Positions 41,677 through 49,975 of a stretch of DNA of 64,000 nucleotides are shown here, piece by piece (the first letter of the stretch is position 1; every line of letters begins with the position of its first letter). Source of the DNA: CAZLDI01 sp964558415 (GTDB lineage Bacteria > Chloroflexota > Dehalococcoidia > SM23-28-2 > RBG-16-64-32). Made by a program: the position numbers and the translations under genes. Where the stretch lies: contig CAZLDI010000008.1 in NCBI GenBank assembly GCA_964558415.1, positions 67,134 to 131,133 of the forward strand. Direction: 5' to 3'. The notes under the pieces were generated by a model. The model worked only from the letters and a program-made list of their open reading frames with translations. It did no database searches and had not been told where the DNA came from.

Positions 41677-43392
41677 TTACTCCCACTCGATCGTGCCGGG
41701 CGGCTTGCTAGTTATATCGTATACCACCCGATTCACACCCGGCACCTCGTTCGCGATCCGGTTCGCGATGCGCGCCAGCAGGTCGTACGGCAGCCGCGCC
41801 CAGTCCGCCGTCATCGCGTCCTCGGCGGTCACGGCGCGCACCGCGACGACGTGCCCGTACGTGCGGTAGTCGCCCGCCACGCCCACGGAGCGCGTGTCCG
41901 TCAGCACCGCGAACGCCTGCCAGAGGTCGCGGTACATCGCCGCCCGCTTCACCTCCTCCATCACGATCCAGTCGCAGGCCCGCAGCGTGTCCAGCTTCTC
42001 GCGCGTCACCTCGCCGATGATCCGGATGGCGAGGCCCGGGCCGGGGAACGGCTGGCGGAAGACGATCTCCTCCGGCAGGCCCAGCGCCAGCCCCACCTGT
42101 CGCACCTCGTCCTTGAACAGGTAGCGCAGCGGCTCCACCAGCTCGAACGTCATCTCCTTCGGCAGCCCGCCCACGTTGTGGTGCGTCTTGATCTTCGCGG
42201 CGGCCGTCAGCGTCGCCCCCGTCGCGGTCTTGTGCGTGACGGCGCTCTCGATCACGTCCGGGTAGGTCGTGCCCTGCGCGATGAAATCGACCTGCCCGAG
42301 CCGGTCCGCCTCCGCCTCGAAGACGCGGATGAACGTCTCGCCGACGATCTTGCGCTTCTCCTCCGGCTCAATGACACCGGCGAGCCGGTCCAGGAAGCGG
42401 TCTATCGCGTCAACATGCACGAGCGGTACCTTCAGATTGCGCTTGAACGTCTCGACAACCCGCTCCGGCTCCTCACGGCGCAGCAACCCGTTGTCGACGA
42501 AGATGCAGACGAGCTGGTCGCCGATCGCCCGGTGCACGAGCGCCGCCGTGACCGCGGAGTCGACGCCGCCGGAGAGCGCGCAGATCACGCGGCCATCGCC
42601 TATCTGTTCCCGCACGCGCAGGATGGAGTCTGTGATGAAGTTGCCGGCGTTCCAGTCGCCGCGGCACCCGCAGACGTTCTTCAAGAAGTTGTCGATGATC
42701 TGCTTGCCGTGCTGCGTGTGCACCACCTCCGGGTGGAACTGCAGCCCGATCAGCCCCCGGTCGTTCGCCATCACGGCGTAGGGCGACGAATCCGAGTGCG
42801 CGAGGGCATGGAAACCCGGTGGCATCTGCGTGATCCGGTCCCCGTGCGACATCCAGACCGGGATGGAGGCCGGAAGACCTTCGAACAGCGACGCCGATCG
42901 TAGGGGTGCCTCATGACGTGCCCCCGGGGGTGAGGGCTCCCCGCCGTGGTGGATCACTGCGTGCCCGTACTCGCGGTGCGACGACGGGTCGACGCGCCCG
43001 CCCAGCTGGTGCGCCAGGAGCTGCATCCCGTAGCAGATCGCCAGCACCGGCAGGCCGGACTCGAAGACGTAGGTCGGGGCCTGCGGCGCGCCCTCGTCGT
43101 AGACCGATGCCGGGCCGCCGGAGAGGATGAAACCGCGCGGGTTCAGGCGCTGCACCTGCTCCCACGGCGCGTCGTGCGGGACCAGCTCGCAGTAGACGTT
43201 GCACTCGCGCACGCGTCGCGCAATCAACATGCTATACTGCGAGCCGAAATCGAGGATGACGATCGTTTCAGGGGGCGCGGGTGCAGTCGTTTCGCCGCGG
43301 ACGGGCTCCTCGGAGCCGCGGGCGATCTCCAGGTATCCGGACACCTCCAGGTCGCCCGAAGGATGGGGGCGCAGAGCTTCGCGGGGCTCCAT
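41677..43392 (-). CDS. guaA: GMP synthase (glutamine-hydrolysing)
   Basis: GuaA aminates XMP to GMP. The 571-residue product has an N-terminal extension of about 42 residues, the class I glutaminase domain (nucleophile in AICYGMQLLAHQLGG, HPE in QFHPEVVHT), the ATP pyrophosphatase domain with the PP-loop ALSGGVDSA, and the C-terminal dimer domain ending TIEWE. A promoter six bases upstream (TTGACC-17-TAGTAT) supports this ATG and so the extension. The glutaminase carries a loop insertion (EPSPPGARHEAPL). The 3' end appears to have been the site of an integration (see remnant at 40915). Confidence 0.96.
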   Translation of the reverse strand: MEPREALRPHPSGDLEVSGYLEIARGSEEPVRGETTAPAPPETIVILDFGSQYSMLIARRVRECNVYCELVPHDAPWEQVQRLNPRGFILSGGPASVYDEGAPQAPTYVFESGLPVLAICYGMQLLAHQLGGRVDPSSHREYGHAVIHHGGEPSPPGARHEAPLRSASLFEGLPASIPVWMSHGDRITQMPPGFHALAHSDSSPYAVMANDRGLIGLQFHPEVVHTQHGKQIIDNFLKNVCGCRGDWNAGNFITDSILRVREQIGDGRVICALSGGVDSAVTAALVHRAIGDQLVCIFVDNGLLRREEPERVVETFKRNLKVPLVHVDAIDRFLDRLAGVIEPEEKRKIVGETFIRVFEAEADRLGQVDFIAQGTTYPDVIESAVTHKTATGATLTAAAKIKTHHNVGGLPKEMTFELVEPLRYLFKDEVRQVGLALGLPEEIVFRQPFPGPGLAIRIIGEVTREKLDTLRACDWIVMEEVKRAAMYRDLWQAFAVLTDTRSVGVAGDYRTYGHVVAVRAVTAEDAMTADWARLPYDLLARIANRIANEVPGVNRVVYDITSKPPGTIEWE

Positions 43393-43398
43393 TGCTTA

Positions 43399-43427
43399 AT
43401 ACTACTGCGCAACCGATAGCCGGTCAA
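43399..43427 (-). promoter_or_regulatory. Promoter of guaA, leaderless
   Basis: On the minus strand: TTGACC (43427-43422), exactly 17 bases, TAGTAT (43404-43399), six bases (TAAGCA) and ATG. Both boxes match the sigma-70 consensus well, and the spacing puts the transcription start at the start codon. Confidence 0.7.
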
Positions 43428-43488
43428 CGAAAATGGTTCAGTCTGCTTAGCGGTATGCGGCGCCATCCGGGGCAGCCGGGGGCGGAGC

Positions 43489-43849
43489 GTCGTCATTCTG
43501 AGCGGCGAAAATATCCTTCGCGGCACAACTCCCCTTCGCGAAGGAATCTGGGGCGCGGGGAGCGGTGGGTCAGGCCGTTCGCAGCCTGCACGCGAAGCGC
43601 GCAGCAGAGTGGTGTCATTCTGAGCGGCGAAAATATCCTTCGCGGCACAACTCCCCTTCGCGAAGGAATCTGGGGCGCGGGGAGCGGTGGGTCAGGTCGC
43701 TGGCAGCAGGTGCGCCCGGCGCGCGGCAAAGCGGTGTCATTCTGAGCGGCGACAATATCCTTCGAGGCACAACCCCCCTTCGCGAAGGAATCTCGAGGGC
43801 GCGGGGTGGTGGGTCAGGTCGCTCGCAATCTATGCGCCGGACGCTCGGC
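43489..43849. repeat. Three tandem copies of a 116-123-bp repeat
   Basis: Copies begin near 43489, 43612 and 43734. Each starts GTCATTCTGAGCGGCGA, continues to ATATCCTTCG and the palindrome CCTTCGCGAAGG, and ends GGTGGGTCAGG plus a more variable part. The first two are nearly identical over the first 85 bases; the third has diverged. The ATTCTGAGCG...GAAGGAATCT core is a widely scattered bacterial intergenic repeat. The rest of the 43393-43851 gap, apart from the guaA promoter, holds nothing I can identify. Confidence 0.8.
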
Positions 43850-43851
43850 AC

Positions 43852-44478
43852 ATGCCGCGCATAGTCCACGAGGACGCCCCCGGCGTCGTCGCCGAGGCAG
43901 TCGAGGTGCTGCTGGCCGGTGAGGTCCTCTGTTTCCCCACGGACACCGTCTACGGCCTTGGCGTAATCGCGACCAACGACGCTGCCGTGCGCAAGCTGAC
44001 CCTGGCGAAGGGCCGCGCCCCGGACAAGCCACTCCCGCTCCTGATCTCCGATATGGGCGACGCGCTGTTATACGCCGATGTGAGCCCGCTGGGGCGGTCG
44101 CTGATGGGCCGCTTCTGGCCCGGGCCGCTGACCATCGTCATGCAAAAGAAGCCGCAGTACCGGAGCGCAGCGCTCGCCGGAAGCGATAAGATTGGGCTGC
44201 GCGTACCGGATCACGAGCTGGTGCGCGAACTGATCCGCCGCGTGCGCGAACCGATCACCGGCACCAGCGCCAACCGCAGCGGCGGCAGGTCGCCGGCGTC
44301 GGCCCAGGAGGCGGCCTTCGCACTGGGCGAACTGGTGTCGCTGGTAATCGACGGCGGCCGCCTGCGCGGCGGTCAGGAGTCGACTGTAGTCGACATAACG
44401 GATGGCGTGAAGATAGTGCGCGAGGGCGCAGTGAGCAGGGAAGAGCTGCAACAGGCAGTAGGGAAAGAGATAACGTAG
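43852..44478 (+). CDS. tsaC: L-threonylcarbamoyladenylate synthase (TsaC/Sua5 type)
   Basis: It makes the threonylcarbamoyl-AMP used for t6A37 of ANN-decoding tRNAs. The 208-residue product has the YrdC signature FPTDTVYGLGVIA (about residues 24-36), the KGRAPDKPLPLL loop, SLMGRFWPGPLT and TGTSANRSGG; it ends in a short IVREGAVSREEL. It lacks the Sua5 C-terminal domain. The ATG directly follows the upstream repeat block. The last 21 bases of the gene are part of the first unit of the next repeat array, so the C-terminal AVGKEIT may have been altered by it. Confidence 0.93.
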   Translation: MPRIVHEDAPGVVAEAVEVLLAGEVLCFPTDTVYGLGVIATNDAAVRKLTLAKGRAPDKPLPLLISDMGDALLYADVSPLGRSLMGRFWPGPLTIVMQKKPQYRSAALAGSDKIGLRVPDHELVRELIRRVREPITGTSANRSGGRSPASAQEAAFALGELVSLVIDGGRLRGGQESTVVDITDGVKIVREGAVSREELQQAVGKEIT

Positions 44479-44832
44479 GGGCGGGTCTTGGCGGGAGGAG
44501 GTGGGGCCGTGGGGAGACCCGCCCAATGCCCCGAATCGGCGAACAAGGTCGCAGGGAAAGAGATAACGTAGGGGCGGGTCTTGGAGGGGAGGAGGCGGGG
44601 CCGAGGGGCGACCCGCCCAATGCCCCGAATCGGCGAACAAGGTCGTAAGGAAACGGATAACGTAGGGGCGGGTCTTGGAGGGGAGGAGGCGGGGCCGCGG
44701 GGCGACGCGCCCAATGCCCCGAATCGGCGAACAAGGTTGTAAGGGAAAGAGATAGCGTAGTTGGGCGGGTCTTGGGGTGTGGAGGCGGGGCCGGCGGGGA
44801 GACCCGCCCAACGCCCCGAATCGGCGAATAGC
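44458..44832. repeat. Four tandem copies of a 93-94-bp unit beginning in the tsaC 3' end
   Basis: Units begin at 44458, 44551, 44645 and 44739. Each has GGGAAAGAGATAACGTAG (the tsaC end in the first copy), then GGCGGGTCT...(about 35 bases)...AGACCCGCC as an inverted repeat, and CAATGCCCCGAATCGGCGAA. Copies differ by substitutions and small indels (unit 4 is more diverged). Each could fold into a strong hairpin, so the block is in effect four serial terminator-like structures between tsaC and the penicillin acylase gene. Confidence 0.85.
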
Positions 44833-44853
44833 GTAACGAAGGAGGGACAACCC

Positions 44854-47235
44854 ATGAGCACAGGACGGACCGTGAAACGGGCGGCGACCGGAGTCGCGCT
44901 GCTGGCCGGCGCAGCGGCGCTGGCCGCGGCCTACATGGTGCGGCGGCCGGTGCCCCGCCAGCGGGGGCGCGCCACTCTGCGCGGTCTGCGCGATACAGTG
45001 GAGATTATCCGAGACCGGTGGGGCGTGCCGCATATCTACGCCGGCAACACCCACGACGCGATGTTCGCGACAGGCTACGCGCAGGCGCAGGACCGTCTCT
45101 GGCAGATGGACTTCAACCGGCGGCTCGCGTCAGGGCAGCTCGCGGAGGTGCTCGGGCAGCCGGCGCTTGAGATTGATCGGCTGATCCGGCGCATCGGCTT
45201 CCGGCGGGCCGCGGCGCGGGACGTGGAGGACGCCACCGTGGAGGAGCGCGAGGCGTTGGAGGCGTTCGCAGCGGGCGTCAACGCGTACATCGCGCGTGGC
45301 AAGTCGCCGCTGGAGTTCACGATCCTGCGTTCGAAGCCGCGCAAGTGGGAGCCGGAAGACTCCCTGGCGTTCGGGCGCTTCATGTGCTGGTCGCTGGCGG
45401 GCAACTGGGACGCCGAAATCGTGCGCTCATGGACGGTCGAACGCTTCGGCGCGGCGCTGATGGCTGAGCTCGACCCCCGCTACCCGGGCGGCCACCCGCT
45501 GATCGTGCCGCCGGGCGCGGAGGCGAAAGGCGTTAACCCCGACGTCGCCGATGACCTGCACGCCGCGGAAGAGGTGTTCGCGCTGGCGGGCGGCGGCATG
45601 AGCAATAACTGGGCCGTCGACGGCTCGAAGTCCGTGACCGGCAAACCGCTCCTCGCAAGCGACCCGCACCTGCCGCTCTCGATGCCCTCCATCTGGTGGG
45701 AGGTGCACATCGACTCCCCTGACCTGAAGGCAGCCGGAGCGGGGGTGCCCGGCCTGCCCGGCGTCAGCATGGGCCACAACGAACGCATCGCCTGGGGCAT
45801 GACGGCCTCAATGGTGGACGGCGACGACCTCTTCGTCGAGCAGGTCGATCCGGCGGACCCCGCGCGCTATCGAGACGGCGACCGATGGGTCGAGGGCGAG
45901 CTGATCCGCGAGGAGATTAAGGTGCGCGGGCGCGCGACGCCCGTTGTCGAGGAGGTGCTCGTCACGCGTCACGGCCCGGTGATCAGCCCCGTGATCCGCG
46001 CGGAGACGCGCACGATGGCGCTGAAGACGATCGCCCTCGAGCCGATGCACCAGACACAGGGACAGCTCGACCTGATGCGCGCCGGCGACTGGGACAGCTT
46101 CCGCGATGCCTTGCGGGGCTGGCCGGTGCCGCTCAACTTCGCCTACGCGGACGTCGACGGCAACATCGGCTACCAGCTCGCCGGCTTCATGCCGGTACGC
46201 AAGAAGGGACACGGGACTGTACCGTCGCCCGGCTGGACGGGTGAGCACGACTGGGAGGGGCTGGTCCCGCTGGACGAGCTGCCCAACGCCTACAACCCGT
46301 CGACCCACTGGGTCGCCAGTGCCAACAACAAGATCGTCGACGATGACTTCCCGCACTTCCTCGGCGCGCACTTCGCGGACGGCTTCCGCCAGCAACGCAT
46401 CATCGCGATGCTTGAGGAGAAGGAGAAGCACTCCGTCGAAGACTTCAAGCTCATGCACGTCGACCAGCTCTCGCTCGCCGCGAAAGAGCTGGTGCCGCAG
46501 ATGCTGGCGCTTACGCCGAAGGACGATTGGAGTCGGCGGGGGCTGACGTTCCTGAAGGCCTGGGACTACACGCTGGCCCCGGACAGTGTCGCCGCCTGCG
46601 TTTACGAGACGTTCTACGTGCATCTTGTGCGGCGCACGCTGGAAGAGAAGCTGGGCTCGTGGTCGGACTTCTTCATGGGTAAGGGCATCCATCCAACGCG
46701 CAACAACGGCATGTTCTTCAACGTCGCGCACGGCTGGCTGCTCGAAAAGATGCGCGAGCGCCCGGCCTGGTTCGAAGGGAAGACGTGGCATGAGGCGATG
46801 GAGGAGTCGCTGGAGTCCGCGGTCACCGAACTGCGGAAGCTGCTCGGCGACGAGGTCTCCCGCTGGCAGTGGGGCCGCCTGCACAAGCAGCGCTTCAAGC
46901 ACCCGCTGGGCGAGGTGCGCGGGCTTGACCGCGTGTTCAACCGCGGTCCCGTGCCCGTGGGTGGTGACTCGAACACCGTCTGGCAGGCGTCCTACGCGCC
47001 GTACCACGGCTACGAGCTGAACAGCTTCACGGCGAGCTGGCGCCAGATCATCGACCTCGACGACTTCAACCGCAGCCAGGCGGTCCTCCCGTCCGGCCAG
47101 TCCGGCCACCCGGGCAGTCGCCACTACAGCGATATGATCCCGCTGTGGTCGAGCGGAGAGTATCACCCGATGCCCTGGGACCGCGAAGAAGTGGAAAAAC
47201 ACGCGCGAGGACGGCTGGAGCTGTCGCCGAACTAG
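44854..47235 (+). CDS. Penicillin acylase-family amidohydrolase (N-terminal nucleophile)
   Basis: A self-processing Ntn hydrolase that cleaves amide bonds of penicillins, acyl-homoserine lactones or related compounds. The 793-residue precursor has a hydrophobic N-terminal segment (about residues 14-28), an alpha chain (to about 249), and the nucleophile Ser250 in GGGM-SNNWAVDGSKS, the expected cleavage point. The beta chain has YADVDGNIGY and ASANNKIV.D landmarks and ends FNRSQAVLPSGQSGHPGSRHYSD. The ATG follows GGAGGG. The specificity is unknown, so quorum quenching or antibiotic hydrolysis are both possible. Two hydrolase-cyclase genes follow on the same strand. Confidence 0.92.
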   Translation: MSTGRTVKRAATGVALLAGAAALAAAYMVRRPVPRQRGRATLRGLRDTVEIIRDRWGVPHIYAGNTHDAMFATGYAQAQDRLWQMDFNRRLASGQLAEVLGQPALEIDRLIRRIGFRRAAARDVEDATVEEREALEAFAAGVNAYIARGKSPLEFTILRSKPRKWEPEDSLAFGRFMCWSLAGNWDAEIVRSWTVERFGAALMAELDPRYPGGHPLIVPPGAEAKGVNPDVADDLHAAEEVFALAGGGMSNNWAVDGSKSVTGKPLLASDPHLPLSMPSIWWEVHIDSPDLKAAGAGVPGLPGVSMGHNERIAWGMTASMVDGDDLFVEQVDPADPARYRDGDRWVEGELIREEIKVRGRATPVVEEVLVTRHGPVISPVIRAETRTMALKTIALEPMHQTQGQLDLMRAGDWDSFRDALRGWPVPLNFAYADVDGNIGYQLAGFMPVRKKGHGTVPSPGWTGEHDWEGLVPLDELPNAYNPSTHWVASANNKIVDDDFPHFLGAHFADGFRQQRIIAMLEEKEKHSVEDFKLMHVDQLSLAAKELVPQMLALTPKDDWSRRGLTFLKAWDYTLAPDSVAACVYETFYVHLVRRTLEEKLGSWSDFFMGKGIHPTRNNGMFFNVAHGWLLEKMRERPAWFEGKTWHEAMEESLESAVTELRKLLGDEVSRWQWGRLHKQRFKHPLGEVRGLDRVFNRGPVPVGGDSNTVWQASYAPYHGYELNSFTASWRQIIDLDDFNRSQAVLPSGQSGHPGSRHYSDMIPLWSSGEYHPMPWDREEVEKHARGRLELSPN

Positions 47236-47251
47236 GAGAGCGAAAGCAAGA

Positions 47252-48586
47252 ATGAAGCCCCAGACCAAGTACGCGCGCTCCGGGGAGGTGAACGTCGCCT
47301 ACCAGGTGCTCGGCGACGGGCCAATCGATCTCGTCTGCGCCCCTGCCCTCATCAGCCACGTCGAGCACATGTGGGATCGCCCGGCTGTCGCCCGGTTCTA
47401 CGAGCGGCTCGCGTCGTTCAGCCGCCTCATCGTTTTCGACAAGCGCGGTACCGGCGCCTCCGATCCAGTCTCGGCGATCCCGACGCTGGAAGACCGGATG
47501 GATGACATCCGAGCGGTGATGGACGCGGCCCGCTCGGAGCAGGCAGCGCTCTTCGGCTTGTCCGACGGCGCCAGTATGGCCACCCTCTTCGCGGCAACAT
47601 ATCCGGGCCGGACACGCGCGCTCGTCACCTACGCACCCCTCTTGAGAATGATGTGGGCGCCTGACTGGACGTTTGGGATTACGTCGGACTTCTACGCGGC
47701 CTTCCAAGCCTCTGTTTTCGAGCATTGGGGCGAGGAGGGTGCGGGCATGAGCCTCATAACCATCGAACCGGAATTGGCCGCAGACCCAGTGTTCCCGGAA
47801 TGGTGGGCCCGCTACCAGCGTCTGTCCGCTAGCCCGGGGATGATGAAGGCGCTGCTTGAGATGAACAGCCAGATCGATGTCCGCCACGTCCTACCCGCGA
47901 TCTCCGCTCCGACCCTGATTCTGCATCGCAAGAACGATATGGTCGTGAACATCGAGCAGGGCCGCTACATGGCACGCGCGGTTACGGGTGCCAGATACGT
48001 TGAACTCCCCGGTGGATCACACTGGCCGTTCATGGTTGTGGCCGAGGACGTGCTTCACGAGATCGAGGAGTTCCTCACCGGCACACGGAGCGAACCCGAC
48101 CCGGACCGCGTGCTGGCGACTGTCATGTTCACGGACATCGTGAGCTCGACGGAGCGGGCGGCTGAGGTGGGCGACGCGAAGTGGCGCGGATTGCTCGAGA
48201 GGCACAACGATATTGTGCGACTTGAGTTAGATCGCTGGCGCGGACGTGAGGTGAAAAACACCGGCGATGGCGTGCTCGCTACGTTCGACGGCCCGGGACG
48301 GGCGATCCGCTGCGCCGCTGCGCTAAGCGAAGCGCTGAGGCCCGCGGGCCTCGAGATCAGGGCGGGGCTCCACACGGGCGAGTGCGAGCTAATGGGCGAA
48401 GACATCGGCGGCATTTCGGTCCATATCGCGTCACGCGTGGCCTCCCTGGCCGGAGCCGGTGAGGTGTTGGTGTCGCGCACAGTCAAAGACCTGGTGGCGG
48501 GGTCAGGCATCACGTTCGAGGAGCGCGGTCGGCACGCCTTGAAGGGTGTACCGGATGAGTGGGACCTGTTCGCTGCGAGTCCCTAG
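47252..48586 (+). CDS. Alpha/beta-hydrolase fused to class III nucleotidyl cyclase (copy 1)
   Basis: The 444-residue protein joins an alpha/beta-hydrolase (residues 1-270) to a class III cyclase domain (about 285-440). The hydrolase keeps its triad: nucleophile Ser104 in FGLSDGA, a putative acid, and the His in PGGSHWPF. The cyclase keeps the two metal aspartates (FTDIVSSTER and NTGDGVLATF) and the Lys (REVKN) expected for adenine recognition. The transition-state Asn of VNxAxR is a His (VHIASRV). The same fused architecture is known from Mycobacterium tuberculosis Rv1900c. It follows the penicillin acylase by 16 bases, and copy 2 comes next. The ligand is unknown. Confidence 0.88.
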   Translation: MKPQTKYARSGEVNVAYQVLGDGPIDLVCAPALISHVEHMWDRPAVARFYERLASFSRLIVFDKRGTGASDPVSAIPTLEDRMDDIRAVMDAARSEQAALFGLSDGASMATLFAATYPGRTRALVTYAPLLRMMWAPDWTFGITSDFYAAFQASVFEHWGEEGAGMSLITIEPELAADPVFPEWWARYQRLSASPGMMKALLEMNSQIDVRHVLPAISAPTLILHRKNDMVVNIEQGRYMARAVTGARYVELPGGSHWPFMVVAEDVLHEIEEFLTGTRSEPDPDRVLATVMFTDIVSSTERAAEVGDAKWRGLLERHNDIVRLELDRWRGREVKNTGDGVLATFDGPGRAIRCAAALSEALRPAGLEIRAGLHTGECELMGEDIGGISVHIASRVASLAGAGEVLVSRTVKDLVAGSGITFEERGRHALKGVPDEWDLFAASP

Positions 48587-48645
48587 TTTGAAGATTTCGC
48601 AGACGAAAGGGGCGGCCGCGCAGTTGAGCAGTTACGGCATTTGAC

Positions 48646-49965
48646 ATGACTCCACAAACTAAGTACACAAAAAGCGGAGACGTAAACATTGCCTACCAGG
48701 TGGTTGGGGAGGGACCTCTCGACCTCGTGGTTGTTCCGTCCTATGCTTCTCATCTGGAATTGCAGTGGGAAGAGCCGGCCTACGCCAGATTCCTTCAACG
48801 ACTTGCCTCCTTCAGCCGCCTCATCCTGTTCGATAAGCGAGGGACGGGGCTCTCCGACCGCGTTGCTGATGCTGATCTCCCGACCCTTGAGGAGCGCATG
48901 GACGACATGCGGGCCGTTGTGGATGCGGTGGGCTCGGATCGGGCCGCTCTCTTTGGCGTCTCCGAGGGCGGACCCATGTCCGCCCTGTTCGCGGCCACAT
49001 ATCCGCAGAGGACCTCGGCACTCATTCTCTACGGGTCCTTCGCACGAATGCCGATTGTAGATGTCACGACTCCGGCCCAAAGACAGGCGATCATTCAGGC
49101 GAGAGAAGATACCTGGGGCGGACCGGAAAGGGTGGCCCATTTCGCCCCGAGTATGATCAACGACGAGGCCTTCAAGCAGCGTTTTGCTCGATTTGAGCGC
49201 ATGGCCGCAAGCCCGAGAGCGGCTGCCCTGCTGACCAAAATGAACTTCGAGATCGACATTAGCCACGTCCTGCCGACCATACGCGTCCCCACACTCGTCC
49301 TGCACCGATCTGATGAACTCGTTGCCCTGGTGGCCTGCGGTCGCTATCTCGCTGAGCACATTCCCGGAGCCAGATATATCGAGCTTCCCGGGAAGGACCA
49401 CCTACCCTGGGTCGGCGACCAGGACGCGATCCTCGACGAAGTCGAGGAGTATCTCACCGGCGTGCGTCCCGGGCCGGAGCCAGACCGCGTCCTGGCGACT
49501 GTTATGTTTACGGACATCGTCAGTTCGACGGAGCGGGCCGCCGAGGTGGGTGATGCGAGCTGGCGGGGCCTGCTCGAGACGCACAACAATATCGTGCGGA
49601 TTGAGTTGGAACGGTGGCGCGGCCGTGAGGTGAAGAACACCGGCGACGGCGTCCTCGCAACGTTCGACGGCCCTGGCCGGGCGATCCGCTGTGCCGCTGC
49701 GCTAATGGAAGCGCTGAGGCCGGCGGGCCTCGAGATCAGAGCAGGGCTGCACACCGGAGAGTGCGAGCTGATGGGCGGAGACATTGGCGGCATCGCGGTG
49801 CATATTGCGGCCCGAGTGGCGGCGCTGGCCGGAGCCGGAGAAGTACTGGTCTCCAGCACCGTGAAGGATCTTGTGGCTGGATCTGGAATCTCCTTCGAGG
49901 AGCGCGGGCGCAGGGCTCTCAAGGGTGTGCCCGGGGAGTGGGAACTGTTCGCGGCAAGGCCCTAG
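48646..49965 (+). CDS. Alpha/beta-hydrolase fused to class III nucleotidyl cyclase (copy 2)
   Basis: The 439-residue paralogue of copy 1 with the same order: hydrolase to about residue 270 and cyclase after. The triad is present (Ser106 in FGVSEGG and the His in PGKDHLPW). The cyclase has FTDIVSSTER, KNTGDGVLATF and the same Asn-to-His change (VHIAARV). It begins after a 59-base gap. A downstream GTG start of pgk lies ten bases beyond its stop. DNA identity to copy 1 is visibly higher in the cyclase half than in the hydrolase half. Confidence 0.88.
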   Translation: MTPQTKYTKSGDVNIAYQVVGEGPLDLVVVPSYASHLELQWEEPAYARFLQRLASFSRLILFDKRGTGLSDRVADADLPTLEERMDDMRAVVDAVGSDRAALFGVSEGGPMSALFAATYPQRTSALILYGSFARMPIVDVTTPAQRQAIIQAREDTWGGPERVAHFAPSMINDEAFKQRFARFERMAASPRAAALLTKMNFEIDISHVLPTIRVPTLVLHRSDELVALVACGRYLAEHIPGARYIELPGKDHLPWVGDQDAILDEVEEYLTGVRPGPEPDRVLATVMFTDIVSSTERAAEVGDASWRGLLETHNNIVRIELERWRGREVKNTGDGVLATFDGPGRAIRCAAALMEALRPAGLEIRAGLHTGECELMGGDIGGIAVHIAARVAALAGAGEVLVSSTVKDLVAGSGISFEERGRRALKGVPGEWELFAARP

Positions 49966-49975
49966 CGGGTGTAAC

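Noticed and set aside
43489..44832. CRISPR array
   Set aside because: The repeats are 93-123 bp, adjoin directly without unique spacers of even length, and there are no cas genes.
44068..45054. Minus-strand open frame with repeating protein segments across the tsaC-acylase gap
   Set aside because: It only reads the 93-94-bp DNA repeats and the antisense of tsaC; no start signal and no family.
45808..47268. Long open frame (about 486 codons) on the minus strand opposite the penicillin acylase
   Set aside because: Arg/Val/His-rich composition, no domain, and wholly antisense to a well-matched gene; a result of high GC.
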